Part shown: positions 1 to 9,056 of the stretch, one piece after another
Numbering within the stretch: the first letter of the stretch is position 1
Layout: the number at the start of each line of letters is the position of its first letter
From: DATARH01 sp036268075
GTDB lineage: Bacteria; Pseudomonadota; Alphaproteobacteria; ATCC43930; CGMCC-115725
Reading direction: 5' to 3'
DNA: 64,000 bases
NCBI GenBank assembly: GCA_036268075.1
Contig: DATAUV010000115.1
Span: 1 to 64,000, forward strand
The notes under the pieces: model-generated
The model's input: the letters and a program-made list of their open reading frames with translations, nothing else
What the model was told of the DNA's origin: nothing
Databases searched by the model: none
Position numbers and translations under genes: made by a program

Positions 1-1688
1 TCCTTTCCGAGCTCGCGCCGATCTACCGCCAGCTCCCGCTCGACGAGCTGCTGCACGCGATGACCGCCGATGTCGGCCCGACGATGGCCTCGAACAACTG
101 GGTCGTCGACGGCGCGCACAGCCAAAGCGGCAAGCCAATCCTCGCCAACGACCCGCATCTCGGCTTCGGTGCACCGGGCTTCTGGTACCTCGCCCGGCTC
201 AAGACCCCGCAGCGCGAGATCGCCGGCGCGACGGTCGCCGGCACGCCGTTTGTCGTGATCGGGCATAACGACCGCATCGCCTGGGGCTTTACGACCTCGA
301 CCGCAGATATCGAGGACCTCTTCATCGAAAAGCTCGACCCAGCCGACCCGACCCGCTACCTGACCCCGACCGGCAGCGCGACGTTCGAGACACGGCACGA
401 GACGATCGCGGTCAAGAATGCCGCGCCGGTCAAGATCACCGTGCGCGCGACCCGCCACGGCCCGGTCCTCTCCGACGTGCTGCCGCGGGGCGCCGCCGAT
501 CCCGGTTATGTGCTGGCGTTGCAGACAACCTACCTCGCTGACGAGGACACCAGCGCCGCGGCGCTATGGGGCATGGACCGGGCCGACGACTGGCCGAGCT
601 TCCACGCCGCGCTCGAAGGCTTTGTCGGCCCGCCGCAAAACGTCGTCTTCGCCGATGGCGGCGGCACGATCGGGTTTATGATGCCGGGCCATATTCCGAT
701 CCGCAAAAGCGGCAACGGCTGGATGCCGGTTCCCGGCTGGACCGGCGAGCACGACTGGACCGGCTTTGTCCCGTTCGACGAGCTGCCCCAGGGAACCAAC
801 CCGCCGAAGGGCAGTTTCTCCAGCGCCAACAACAAGATCGTGCCCGATTCCTACCGCTATTTCATCAGCCGCGACTGGGACGCGCCCTACCGCTCCACCC
901 GTATCGCCGAGATGCTTGCCGCCAGCAAAACCCTCTCCCCCGCCGCCAGCGCTACGATGCAGGCCGACACCCTGTCGCTGATGGCGCGCCAGCTATTGCC
1001 GCTGATGACCCGCATCACGCCGCCCGGCGACGACGCAACCGCCGCGCTCGACATGCTGCGGCACTGGAATCTGCGCATGGACGGCGACAAGCCCGAGCCG
1101 TTGATCTTCACCGCCTGGCTGCGAGAGTTCGCCCACGCGATCTTTTTTGGCCGCCTCGGCGCCGCCGCCAACGACTACTGGAACCTGAAGCCGCTCGTCC
1201 TCGCCGACATCCTGACCAACCACCCGGATTGGTGCGGCGACGAACACTGCGACAAACGGCTCGCCCACGCCCTCGACACGGCGCTCGCCCAGCTCCGCCG
1301 CGACTACGGCGCCGACATGAAGGCTTGGCGCTGGGACCGCGCTCATGTCGCCGAGTTTCCGAACCGCGTGATCGACCGCATCCCAGTTCTGCGCGATTGG
1401 CTCAAGGTGGCGATCGGCAGCCAGGGCGGGTATGACACGGTGAATGTCGGCCCCATCTCGATCCGCGACCCGACGCATCCGTTCCGCCAGACTTTCGGCG
1501 CGGGGCTGCGCATCGTCACCGACCTCGCCGACCCGGCGGGGTCTCGGATGACAATCGTGCCGGGCCAATCGGGGAACCCGTTGTCGCCGCATTATTCCGA
1601 CCAGCTCAGCCGCTGGCGCCATTTCGACTACCTCGTGCCCGGCCGCGCCCCCGCGGTCGCGACGCTGACGCTGGAGCCGGCGCGATGA
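1..1688 (+). CDS. penicillin acylase family protein, 5' end missing
   Basis: The reading frame is open at the left edge of the window, so the signal peptide and alpha chain lie outside. The Ser-Asn-Asn-Trp at bases 90-101 matches the N-terminal serine nucleophile of the beta chain of the Ntn-hydrolase penicillin acylase family, which self-cleaves at this serine. The downstream stretches NDPHLGF and GHNDRIAWGFT are typical of the family. These enzymes cut amide bonds in the periplasm; substrates include beta-lactams, acyl-homoserine lactones and other acyl amides, and the sequence does not say which applies here. The stop overlaps the start of the next gene (ATGA), suggesting translational coupling. 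Confidence 0.9.
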   Translation, partial: LSELAPIYRQLPLDELLHAMTADVGPTMASNNWVVDGAHSQSGKPILANDPHLGFGAPGFWYLARLKTPQREIAGATVAGTPFVVIGHNDRIAWGFTTSTADIEDLFIEKLDPADPTRYLTPTGSATFETRHETIAVKNAAPVKITVRATRHGPVLSDVLPRGAADPGYVLALQTTYLADEDTSAAALWGMDRADDWPSFHAALEGFVGPPQNVVFADGGGTIGFMMPGHIPIRKSGNGWMPVPGWTGEHDWTGFVPFDELPQGTNPPKGSFSSANNKIVPDSYRYFISRDWDAPYRSTRIAEMLAASKTLSPAASATMQADTLSLMARQLLPLMTRITPPGDDATAALDMLRHWNLRMDGDKPEPLIFTAWLREFAHAIFFGRLGAAANDYWNLKPLVLADILTNHPDWCGDEHCDKRLAHALDTALAQLRRDYGADMKAWRWDRAHVAEFPNRVIDRIPVLRDWLKVAIGSQGGYDTVNVGPISIRDPTHPFRQTFGAGLRIVTDLADPAGSRMTIVPGQSGNPLSPHYSDQLSRWRHFDYLVPGRAPAVATLTLEPAR

Positions 1689-2923
1689 GCGTCACGATCG
1701 CCGATATCCGCAAGGCCGCGGCCGCCATTGCCGGCGCGGTCGCGCACACGCCGACCGCCCCCGCCGCGACGCTCTCGGCGCTCGCCGGCTGCAATGTGTG
1801 GCTCAAGCTGGAGACCTTGCAAGCGACCGGCTCGTTCAAGGAGCGCGGCGCGCTGACCAAGCTGCTGTCGCTGAGCGAGGCCGAGCGCAAGGCCGGGGTC
1901 GTCGCGATGTCGGCCGGGAACCACGCCCAGGGCGTCGCTTACCACGCCCGCCGCCTCGGCATTCCGGCAACGATCGTGATGCCCGAGGGGACGCCATTCA
2001 CCAAGATCGACCGCACCGAAATCCTCGGCGCGACGGTGATGCTCCAAGGCGACAGCCTCGCCGCCGCCCGCAAGGCCGCCGACAGCCTCGCCGAGACCCG
2101 CGGCTATGCGCTGGTCCACCCCTACGACGACGAGCTGATCGTCGCCGGCCAGGGCACGATCGCGCTCGAAATGCTGGCCGACGTGCCCGCGCTCGACACG
2201 CTGATCGTGCCGGTTGGGGGCGGCGGCCTCATCGCCGGCATCGCCACCGCCGCCAAGGCGGTCAAGCCCGGGATCGAGATCGTCGGCGTCCAGGCCGCGC
2301 TCTACCCGGCGATGCAGCGCCTTCGCGCGCCGTCGAACGCCCCGCTCGAAGGCGGCGCCACGCTCGCCGAGGGCATCGCGGTGATGGAGCCGGGCCAGAT
2401 CACCCGCGAGATCGTCGCCGCCAATGTCGCCGACATCGTGCTGGTCGACGAGGCCGCGATCGAGGAGGCCGTGCGCCTCCTGGTCGAGCGCGCCGGCGTG
2501 GTCGCCGAGGGCGCCGGCGCGGTCGGCGTCGCCGCGCTCTTCGCCCATCCCGACCGGTTCCGCGGCAGACGCGTCGGCATCGTCGTCTCCGGCGGCAATA
2601 TCGACCCGCGGATGCTTGCCTCGATCCTGATGCGCGGCCTCGTTCGCGACGGCTGCCTCGTGCGCCTGCGCTCCGAGCTTCCCGACATGCCCGGCGTCCT
2701 CGCGCGCGTCAGCGGCATCATCGGCGCCCATGGCGGCAACATCGTCGAGGTCCACCACCAGCGCCTCTTCCACGACACCTCGGTCAAGCGGGCCGAGCTA
2801 GACGTCGTCGTCGAGACGCAAAACCGCCGCCACGTCGATACGCTGATCGCCGCCCTGATCGCCGGCGGCTTCCCGACCGTGCTGCTGCCGGGCGCAGGGG
2901 GGATGGCGGCGGAGACGACTTAA
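1685..2923 (+). CDS. ilvA: threonine ammonia-lyase with C-terminal ACT domain
   Basis: A 412-residue PLP enzyme that deaminates threonine to 2-oxobutanoate, the entry to isoleucine synthesis or threonine catabolism. The PLP lysine is in GSFKERGA (about residue 55), and the phosphate-binding glycine loop is PVGGGGLIAG. The last about 80 residues, from ELPDMPGVLARVSGIIG, look like one ACT regulatory domain. That gives the short form (about 400 residues) rather than the 500-residue two-ACT IlvA of E. coli. Whether it is biosynthetic or catabolic (TdcB-like) cannot be decided here. The start overlaps the stop of the acylase gene by 4 bases. Confidence 0.9.
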   Translation: MSVTIADIRKAAAAIAGAVAHTPTAPAATLSALAGCNVWLKLETLQATGSFKERGALTKLLSLSEAERKAGVVAMSAGNHAQGVAYHARRLGIPATIVMPEGTPFTKIDRTEILGATVMLQGDSLAAARKAADSLAETRGYALVHPYDDELIVAGQGTIALEMLADVPALDTLIVPVGGGGLIAGIATAAKAVKPGIEIVGVQAALYPAMQRLRAPSNAPLEGGATLAEGIAVMEPGQITREIVAANVADIVLVDEAAIEEAVRLLVERAGVVAEGAGAVGVAALFAHPDRFRGRRVGIVVSGGNIDPRMLASILMRGLVRDGCLVRLRSELPDMPGVLARVSGIIGAHGGNIVEVHHQRLFHDTSVKRAELDVVVETQNRRHVDTLIAALIAGGFPTVLLPGAGGMAAETT

Positions 2924-2926
2924 GCG

Positions 2927-4213
2927 TCAGGGACCCTTGACCGGCACGACCAGCACCCGGTCCACCCGCCGCCCGTCCATCTCGACGATCTCGAAGCGGA
3001 AGCCGCCGACGGCGATGCGGTCGGCGACGACCGGCACGCGGTTGAGCCGCCCCATCAGATAGCCGCCGAGCGTGTGGAAGTCGGCGTCCTCGCCGGGCAG
3101 GCGCGCGATGTCGAGCACGGCCTTCAACTCGTCGAGCCCGACCATGCCGTCGATCAGGAACGTGCCGTCCTCGCGCTTGACGACGCGCGGGTCGTCGTCG
3201 CCGCTGGAGACCTCGCCGACCAATGCCTCGAGGATGTCGGTCAGCGTCGTCACCCCTTCGAGGTCGCCGTACTCGTCGACGACGAGCCCCATCGGCTCGC
3301 CGCTCGTCTTGAACATTTCCAGCGTGCGCAGCACCGTCACCGTGTCGGGGATATAGAGCGGCGGGCGCAGCGCCGCGCGGATGTCGAATTTCTGCCCCGC
3401 CAGCGCCGCGTCGTAGAGGTCCTTGACCTGGACGATCCCGGCGAGCTGATGCGTCGGCCCGTGCAATACCGGAAAGCGCGAATAGCTGCTTTCGCGGATC
3501 TGCCGGCGCAACTCGTCCTCGTTGTCGTCGAGGTCGAGGAACTCGACCTGCGTGCGTGGCGTCATCACTCCGCTGACCCGCCGCTCGCCCAGCCGCAGCG
3601 CCCCCTCGACGATCGCCGTCTCGGCCTCGGCGATATGCCCGGTCGCGACGCCCTGGCGCAGCATGAAGCCGATCTCCTCATCGGTGACCGGCGACGGCTC
3701 GTTGTGTAGCGGCAGGAGGCGCAGCATCAAATCGGTCGAGGCCGAGAGCAGCCATTCGATCGGTGCCCCGACCCGCGCCAGCCCCCGCATCAGCCGGGCG
3801 AGCGCGGCCGAAATCCGCTCGGGGCTGGCCAGCGCCACCCGCTTCGGCACCAGCTCGCCGAGGATCAGCGACAGGTATGAAATCCCGATCACCACGACCG
3901 CCATGCTGATCGCGTGGGCGTATTTTGCGATCGCCGGCACCCCGGCGAGATAGACCTGCAACGCTTCGCCCAGCGTCGCCTGGCCGAACGTGCCGGACAG
4001 GACGGCGATGATCGTGATCCCCATCTGCACCGTGGCGAGCAGGCGCGACGGATCGCCCTTAAGCTCGATCGCCGCCTCGGCGCCCTTGCTTCCCGCATCG
4101 GCAAGCGGCTGCAGCCGCCCCGGCCGCGCCGTGACCAGCGCGATCTCGGCCATCGCGAAAAACCCATTGAGGAGGATCAACAGCAAGATGATCGCGAGGT
4201 TGAGCATCAGCAT
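2927..4213 (-). CDS. hemolysin family protein (CNNM + CBS pair + CorC_HlyC)
   Basis: A 428-residue inner-membrane protein. The first about 180 residues hold several hydrophobic segments with the CNNM (DUF21) signature (LNGFFAMAEIALVTAR near the N terminus, GELVPKRVAL about residue 125). A tandem CBS pair follows, with the conserved GVMTPRTQVEFLD and VVDEYGDLEGVTTLTDILE. A C-terminal CorC_HlyC domain ends in EMDGRRVDRVLV. Members are often called hemolysins but are thought to act in divalent-cation (Mg/Co) efflux. It is convergent with ilvA, separated by three bases. A second, soluble CorC-type protein is encoded at 22373-23287. Confidence 0.9.
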   Translation of the reverse strand: MLMLNLAIILLLILLNGFFAMAEIALVTARPGRLQPLADAGSKGAEAAIELKGDPSRLLATVQMGITIIAVLSGTFGQATLGEALQVYLAGVPAIAKYAHAISMAVVVIGISYLSLILGELVPKRVALASPERISAALARLMRGLARVGAPIEWLLSASTDLMLRLLPLHNEPSPVTDEEIGFMLRQGVATGHIAEAETAIVEGALRLGERRVSGVMTPRTQVEFLDLDDNEDELRRQIRESSYSRFPVLHGPTHQLAGIVQVKDLYDAALAGQKFDIRAALRPPLYIPDTVTVLRTLEMFKTSGEPMGLVVDEYGDLEGVTTLTDILEALVGEVSSGDDDPRVVKREDGTFLIDGMVGLDELKAVLDIARLPGEDADFHTLGGYLMGRLNRVPVVADRIAVGGFRFEIVEMDGRRVDRVLVVPVKGP

Positions 4214-4233
4214 CGCAACCCCCGCAAATTCCC

Positions 4234-4317
4234 GTCATCCCGGCATAGGCCGGGACCCATCATTTCTCAACCCGTTCGGAAAGCGGAAGGATGGGTGCCG
4301 GCCTGTGCCGGGATGAC
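4234..4317. repeat. inverted repeat, 27-bp arms (GTCATCCCGGC type)
   Basis: Arms at 4234-4260 and 4291-4317 are inverted copies with two mismatches, separated by 30 bases. It lies between the CNNM protein gene and rpsD, both on the minus strand. The GTCATCCCGGC...GCCGGGACCCAT motif resembles dispersed palindromic repeats seen in many proteobacterial genomes. It could fold in RNA as a long hairpin and act as a terminator or 3' stabiliser for rpsD. No second copy was seen in the window. Confidence 0.75.
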
Positions 4318-4331
4318 AATGGGTAGGGCGA

Positions 4332-4946
4332 TTACCGCGAATAGTATTCGATGACCAGATTCGGCTCCATCGCCGCCGGATAGGGCACGTCGGCGAGCTT
4401 GGGCGCGCGGATGAAGCGGCCCTTCATGCGGTCGTGGTCGATCTCGATATAGTCCGGCACGTCGCGCTCGACCGATTGCGCGGCTTCGAGCACCAGCGCC
4501 ATTTCCTTGGCCTTCGGCTTCAGCTCGATCTCGTCTCCGTCGCTGAGCATGAACGAGGAGATGTTGACCCGCTTGCCGTTGACCATCACATGGCCGTGGT
4601 TGACGAGCTGCCGCGCCGCGAACGGGGTCGGGGCCAGCTTCATGCGGTATACGGTCGCGTCGAGGCGCCGCTCCAGCAATTCGATCAGGTTCTCGCCGGT
4701 GTCGCCACGCCGCCGCACCGCCTCTTCGTAGAGCCGGCGGAACTGGCGCTCGCCGATATTGGCGTAATAGCCCTTGAGCTTCTGCTTGGCGGCGAGCTGG
4801 GTCCCGTAATCCGTCGGCTTCTTGCGCCGCTGGCCGTGCTGGCCCGGGCCATATTCCCGGCGGTTGAGGGGGCTTTTGGCGCGGCCCCACAGATTGACGC
4901 CGAGGCGTCGGTTGATCTTGTACTTCGACTCGGTGCGCTTGCTCAT
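4332..4946 (-). CDS. rpsD: 30S ribosomal protein S4
   Basis: A 204-residue primary 16S rRNA-binding protein of the small subunit. The N terminus MSKRTESKYKINRRLGVNLWG and the S4 RNA-binding domain (LERRLDATVYRMKLAPT, VNHGHVMVNGKRVNI) are typical. An open frame continues 29 codons upstream, but those residues do not resemble S4, so the ATG at 4946 is chosen. A good promoter lies about 100 bases upstream. rpsD stands alone here rather than in the alpha operon with rpoA, which is usual in alphaproteobacteria. Confidence 0.97.
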   Translation of the reverse strand: MSKRTESKYKINRRLGVNLWGRAKSPLNRREYGPGQHGQRRKKPTDYGTQLAAKQKLKGYYANIGERQFRRLYEEAVRRRGDTGENLIELLERRLDATVYRMKLAPTPFAARQLVNHGHVMVNGKRVNISSFMLSDGDEIELKPKAKEMALVLEAAQSVERDVPDYIEIDHDRMKGRFIRAPKLADVPYPAAMEPNLVIEYYSR

Positions 4947-5052
4947 CGTGTTCGGTTCCGGGTTCGGTGTCGGTTGTTGTTGTCCCAATGGGCCGTCCGT
5001 AGCATTCACGCGGAGGCCGGGGCTTACGCCCACGCTCTTGGGAAGGGGACCG

Positions 5053-5080
5053 ACTATAATCCGCGCGCCGTCAAAGTCAA
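5053..5080 (-). promoter_or_regulatory. probable sigma-70 promoter of rpsD
   Basis: On the minus strand, TTGACT (5075-5080) and TATAGT (5053-5058) are separated by 16 bases, close to the sigma-70 consensus. Transcription would begin near 5046, leaving a leader of about 100 nucleotides before the S4 start. A leader of that size could carry an S4 autoregulatory target, but no specific structure was recognised. Confidence 0.6.
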
Positions 5081-5186
5081 CGAATCGGCAGGAAGGCTGG
5101 GCCGCCGGTAATGGGCCGCCGGTAATGGGAACGATGGCGCGGGAGCGACGGGTTTCGCGGTGCTCGACCCCGTCACATGCGCGCGG

Positions 5187-7007
5187 CTACTCCGCCGCCG
5201 CCCGGCTCGCCCGTTTCCGGTCGTTCGCGTCGAGCAGCCGCTTCCTGAGCCGGATCGCCTTGGGCGTGACCTCGACCAGCTCGTCGTCGGCGATATAGGC
5301 GATCGCCTCTTCGAGGCTCAGCGTTATCGGCGGGGTCAGCTTCACCGCCTCGTCCTTCGAGGTCGTGCGGATATTGGTGAGCTGCTTCCCTTTGATCGGG
5401 TTGACGTCGAGGTCGTTGCCGCGGGTGTGGGCGCCGACGATCATGCCGGTGTAAACGTCCTCGCCCGGGTTGATGAACATCGGCCCGCGGTCTTCGAGGT
5501 TCCACAGGGCGTAAGCCACCGCGGCGCCGCGCGCGGTCGAGATCAAGACGCCGTTGCGCCGCGCGTCGACCGAGCCCTTGTACGGCTGATAGGCGTGGAA
5601 GAGGCGGCTCATCACGCCGCTGCCGCGGGTGTCCGTCAGGAACTCGCCATGATAGCCGATGAGGCCCCGCGTCGGCGCGAAAAAGCTGAGCCTGAGCTTG
5701 CCGCCACCCGAGGGCCGCATCTCGACCATCTCGCCCTTGCGCCGGCTCATCTTGTCGACGACGGCGCCGGCGAATTCCTCGTCGACGTCGACGATGACTT
5801 CCTCGATCGGCTCCAGCCGCTCGCCGCTGACGGGATCGGTGGTCAACAGCACCCGGGGGCGCGAGATCGACAGCTCGTACCCCTCGCGCCGCATCTGCTC
5901 GATCAAGACGCCGAGCTGCAACTCGCCGCGCCCGGCGACCTCGATCGCGTCCTTCGCGGCGTTCTCGCTCACGCGGATCGCGACATTGCCCTCGGCCTCG
6001 CGAAACAGCCGCTCGGCGATCATCCGCGAGGTCACCTTGTCGCCCTCGCGCCCGGCCAAGGGGCTGTCGTTGACCGAAAACGTCATCGCCAGCGTCGGCG
6101 GGTCGATCGGGTCGGAGGGCAGCGCCTCGGTCACCTCGGTCGCGCAGATGGTGTCGGCGACGGTGGTGTCGGCAAGGCCCGCGATGGCGATGATGTCGCC
6201 GGCCTCGGCCTCCGTCACCGGCCGCCGCTCGAGCCCGCGATAGGCGAGCAATTTGGTCAGCCGCGAGGTCTCGATGACCCGCCCGTCGCGGGACAGCGCC
6301 TTGACCGGCATGTTGACCCGCGCGACGCCGGAATGGATGCGCCCGGTCAGCACGCGCCCGAGATACGCGTCGTAATCGAGCGTCGTCGCCAGCATCGCGA
6401 ACGGCGCGTCGAGGTTGGCGACGGGCGGCGGCACGTGCGCGGCGATCAACTCGAACAGCGGCGTCAGGTTCTCGCGCTTGTCGTCGATGTCGGCGACCGC
6501 CCAGCCCTCCCGGCCGGAGGCGAACAGCGTCGGGAAATCGAGTTGCTCCTCGCTCGCGTCCAACAGCGCGAACAGGTCGAACACCTCGTTGTGGACCTCC
6601 GCGACCCGCGCGTCCGGCCGGTCGACCTTGTTGACCACGACGATCGGCCTGAGACCGCGGCGCAGCGCCTTCGAGGTCACGAACTTGGTCTGCGGCATCG
6701 GCCCCTCGGCCGCGTCGACCAGTACCAGGACGCCGTCGACCATGCCGAGGATGCGCTCGACCTCGCCGCCGAAATCGGCGTGGCCCGGCGTGTCGACGAT
6801 GTTGATCAGCACGTCGCCCCACATCACCGACGTGCACTTGGCGAGGATCGTGATCCCGCGCTCGCGCTCCAGCTCGTTCGAATCGAGCGCGCGTTCGGCG
6901 ACCTGCTGGTTCGCGCGAAACGTCCCGCTCTGCCTCAAAAGCTGGTCGACGAGGGTAGTCTTGCCGTGGTCGACATGGGCGATGATCGCGATGTTGCGTA
7001 TGTTCAT
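5187..7007 (-). CDS. typA: translational GTPase TypA/BipA
   Basis: A 606-residue ribosome-associated GTPase of the EF-G/LepA group, linked to 50S assembly and to growth under stress and cold. The G motifs are complete: GHVDHGKT (about residue 11), the switch I region ELERERGITI, DTPGHADF and NKVDRPDA. The C-terminal half carries the EF-G-like domain (RGLIGYHGEFLTDTRGSGVM), with a Lys/Arg-rich tail. The length matches the family (about 605). The start ATG at 7007 is directly followed by the family N terminus MNIRNIAIIAHVDHG. Confidence 0.97.
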   Translation of the reverse strand: MNIRNIAIIAHVDHGKTTLVDQLLRQSGTFRANQQVAERALDSNELERERGITILAKCTSVMWGDVLINIVDTPGHADFGGEVERILGMVDGVLVLVDAAEGPMPQTKFVTSKALRRGLRPIVVVNKVDRPDARVAEVHNEVFDLFALLDASEEQLDFPTLFASGREGWAVADIDDKRENLTPLFELIAAHVPPPVANLDAPFAMLATTLDYDAYLGRVLTGRIHSGVARVNMPVKALSRDGRVIETSRLTKLLAYRGLERRPVTEAEAGDIIAIAGLADTTVADTICATEVTEALPSDPIDPPTLAMTFSVNDSPLAGREGDKVTSRMIAERLFREAEGNVAIRVSENAAKDAIEVAGRGELQLGVLIEQMRREGYELSISRPRVLLTTDPVSGERLEPIEEVIVDVDEEFAGAVVDKMSRRKGEMVEMRPSGGGKLRLSFFAPTRGLIGYHGEFLTDTRGSGVMSRLFHAYQPYKGSVDARRNGVLISTARGAAVAYALWNLEDRGPMFINPGEDVYTGMIVGAHTRGNDLDVNPIKGKQLTNIRTTSKDEAVKLTPPITLSLEEAIAYIADDELVEVTPKAIRLRKRLLDANDRKRASRAAAE

Positions 7008-7022
7008 GAGTGACTCGTTCTT

Positions 7023-7146
7023 CTCCCTCTCCGCCCATTGGGGGGAGAGGGCCGGGGTGAGGTGGGAATTTATCGTCGCCTGACCACCTCACCCTCCCAT
7101 CGCGTCGCGACGGGCCCCTCCCTCTCCCCCAATGGGCGGAGAGGGC
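7023..7146. repeat. long inverted repeat of the CTCTCCGCCCATTGGG family
   Basis: The left arm (7023-7066) reads CTCCCTCTCCGCCCATTGGG..., then GGTGAGGTGGG. The right arm (7083-7146) is its inverted copy with a 17-bp extra stretch. Another copy is at 51529-51647 and a diverged one at 44268-44470. It fills most of the gap between the kinase gene (upstream, same strand) and typA, so it would be transcribed as a hairpin in a readthrough mRNA. Confidence 0.8.
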
Positions 7147-7170
7147 ATAGCAGAGCGTGATGACCGCAAA

Positions 7171-8166
7171 TTAACCCAGTCTTGATTCCTTGAGGAGCCC
7201 GGCGAGATTTACCGCCGGCCGTGCCCCGACATGACTGATGATTTCGGCCGCACACAGGCTGCCGATAGCCCCGCAAGTGGGGAGTGGGCGGCCGTTCGTC
7301 AACCCGAACAGGAATCCTGCGGCATAAAGGTCCCCCGCCCCGGTCGTGTCGACGACCCGCGCAACCGGCGCCGCCTCGACCGTATGCGTCGCCCCGCCGG
7401 CGAGAATCACGCTGCCGTGCTCGCTGCGGGTCAGCGCCGCGATGGCGACCTGCCCGCGCACGGCGTCGGCCGCGGCGGCGAAGTCTTCGGTCTGGTACAG
7501 CGAGCAGATCTCGGCCTCGTTCGCGAAGAGGATGTCCACCGAGCCGGCAACCAGCTCGCGGAACGCGTCGCGGTGGCGGGCGACGCAGAACGGGTCGCTG
7601 AGGCTCAGCGCCACCTTGCGCCCGGCCTCGTGGGCGAGGCGGGCGGCCTTGTGGAAGGCCTCCTTCGCCTGCGGCGGGTCGAACAGATACCCTTCGAGAT
7701 AGGTCACTTTCGCGTCGGCGACGATACGCGCGTCGACCTCGTCGGGGCCCAGCTCGACGGCGATGCCGAGATAAGTCGCCATCGTCCGCTGCCCGTCCGC
7801 GGTGACCACGATCAGGCAGCGCCCGGTGCCGGGGCCGCTCGTCGCCTCGGGGGTGTCGAAACGCACGCCGATCCCGGTCAGGTCGCTGCGATAGACGCGG
7901 CCGAGCCGGTCGTCGCGGACCTTGCCGATAAACGCGCCCTTGCCGCCGAGCGAGGCGATCGCCGCCATCGTGTTGCCGGCCGACCCGCCCGACGCCTCGA
8001 CCCCCTCGCCGATCCGTTCGGTGAGCGCGGTCGCGCGGGCGTCGTCGATCAGCGTCATCGTGCCCTTGGCGAGCTCTTCCTCGACCAGAAACGCTTCGTC
8101 GCGGATCGCGATCACATCGACGATCGCATCGCCAATGCCGACAACATCGAAGGCGGCATCCGCCAT
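7171..8166 (-). CDS. PfkB-family carbohydrate/adenosine kinase
   Basis: A 331-residue kinase of the ribokinase/PfkB superfamily. GGSAGNTMAAIASLGG (about residue 60) is the substrate-side PfkB motif, and VDTTGAGDLYAAGFLFG (about residue 282) contains the anion hole and catalytic Asp. The overall sequence, including MADAAFDVVGIGDAIVDV, most resembles bacterial enzymes annotated as adenosine kinase, which phosphorylate adenosine or related nucleosides to the 5' monophosphate. The substrate is inferred. It is divergent from the EI24 protein gene across a 155-bp gap. Confidence 0.87.
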   Translation of the reverse strand: MADAAFDVVGIGDAIVDVIAIRDEAFLVEEELAKGTMTLIDDARATALTERIGEGVEASGGSAGNTMAAIASLGGKGAFIGKVRDDRLGRVYRSDLTGIGVRFDTPEATSGPGTGRCLIVVTADGQRTMATYLGIAVELGPDEVDARIVADAKVTYLEGYLFDPPQAKEAFHKAARLAHEAGRKVALSLSDPFCVARHRDAFRELVAGSVDILFANEAEICSLYQTEDFAAAADAVRGQVAIAALTRSEHGSVILAGGATHTVEAAPVARVVDTTGAGDLYAAGFLFGLTNGRPLPTCGAIGSLCAAEIISHVGARPAVNLAGLLKESRLG

Positions 8167-8321
8167 CAGAGCCTCTCATCAGGGCGCGGGGAAAGGGCGC
8201 GGAGTATACGGACGGAAGGCCGCGCCGCAAGGAGTACTCCCTCGCCCCGGAAGCGCGTCGAAAGCGCGGACGGGGGACCGGACTAGCGGCGGCCCCCCGC
8301 CGGGAGTAAAAGCCGAGCCGT

Positions 8322-9005
8322 ATGATCCCCTCCCTGGTCCGCGCTTTCGCCGAATTGTCCGCCCCGCCGCTGCGCCGCATCGTGGGGCTGTGCCTGGGTC
8401 TCGCGGTGTCGAGCTTCGCGCTGCTGTGGCTCGGGATCGCCGCCGTGCTCGCGCATGGTGTTCATACCGGCTGGTGGCCGCTCGACTGGCTGGTGCAGCT
8501 CCTCGCCGCCGGCGGCGTCCTCGGCCTGAGCTGGCTTTTGTTCCCGGCGATCGTGACCCTCATCATGGGTTTCTTCCTGCCGCGCATAGCGGCCGAGGTC
8601 GATGCGCTCGACTATCCCGACAATCCGGCCACGCGCCGTATCTCCGTAATGGAAAGCGTCGCGATCACCTTTCGGCTGATGGTCGTGACGCTCGCCCTTA
8701 ATCTCTTGGCATTGCCGATTTACGTTCTTGTGCCGGGCGTGAATTTTTTTGTCTTCCTGGGCCTGAACGGATATCTTTTGGGGCGGCAGTATTTCGAGGT
8801 GGTGGCTTTGCGGCGGCTTGACTTGGCGGGGACCAGGGCGATGCGGCAACGGTTCGGCGGGCGGGTGTTCGCCGGCGGCGTGGTCATCGCGGGCCTCTTT
8901 GCCGTGCCGTTCGTCAACCTGCTTGCCCCGGTCATCGCGACGGCGTTCATGGTGCATCTCCATGCCCGCCTGGCGCAGCGCGCGCCCGACGCTTTGGCCG
9001 CCTGA
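8322..9005 (+). CDS. EI24/CysZ-like integral membrane protein
   Basis: A 227-residue polytopic membrane protein with four or more hydrophobic segments (about residues 20-45, 60-90, 115-140 and 185-215). The GLNGYLLGRQYFEVVALRRL stretch is characteristic of the EI24 domain family, which includes the sulfate transporter CysZ. A role in small-anion transport is possible but is inferred only from the family. No sulfur-assimilation gene is adjacent (cysK is about 37 kb away). Confidence 0.78.
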   Translation: MIPSLVRAFAELSAPPLRRIVGLCLGLAVSSFALLWLGIAAVLAHGVHTGWWPLDWLVQLLAAGGVLGLSWLLFPAIVTLIMGFFLPRIAAEVDALDYPDNPATRRISVMESVAITFRLMVVTLALNLLALPIYVLVPGVNFFVFLGLNGYLLGRQYFEVVALRRLDLAGTRAMRQRFGGRVFAGGVVIAGLFAVPFVNLLAPVIATAFMVHLHARLAQRAPDALAA

Positions 9006-9056
9006 ACATTCACCGACATCCGTCTTTCAACAGTTAGTCGATGGGGTATCCCACCC

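Noticed and set aside
5160..7013. 617-codon plus-strand open frame over typA
   Set aside because: Shadow of typA; no motif, and typA has all GTPase motifs on the minus strand.
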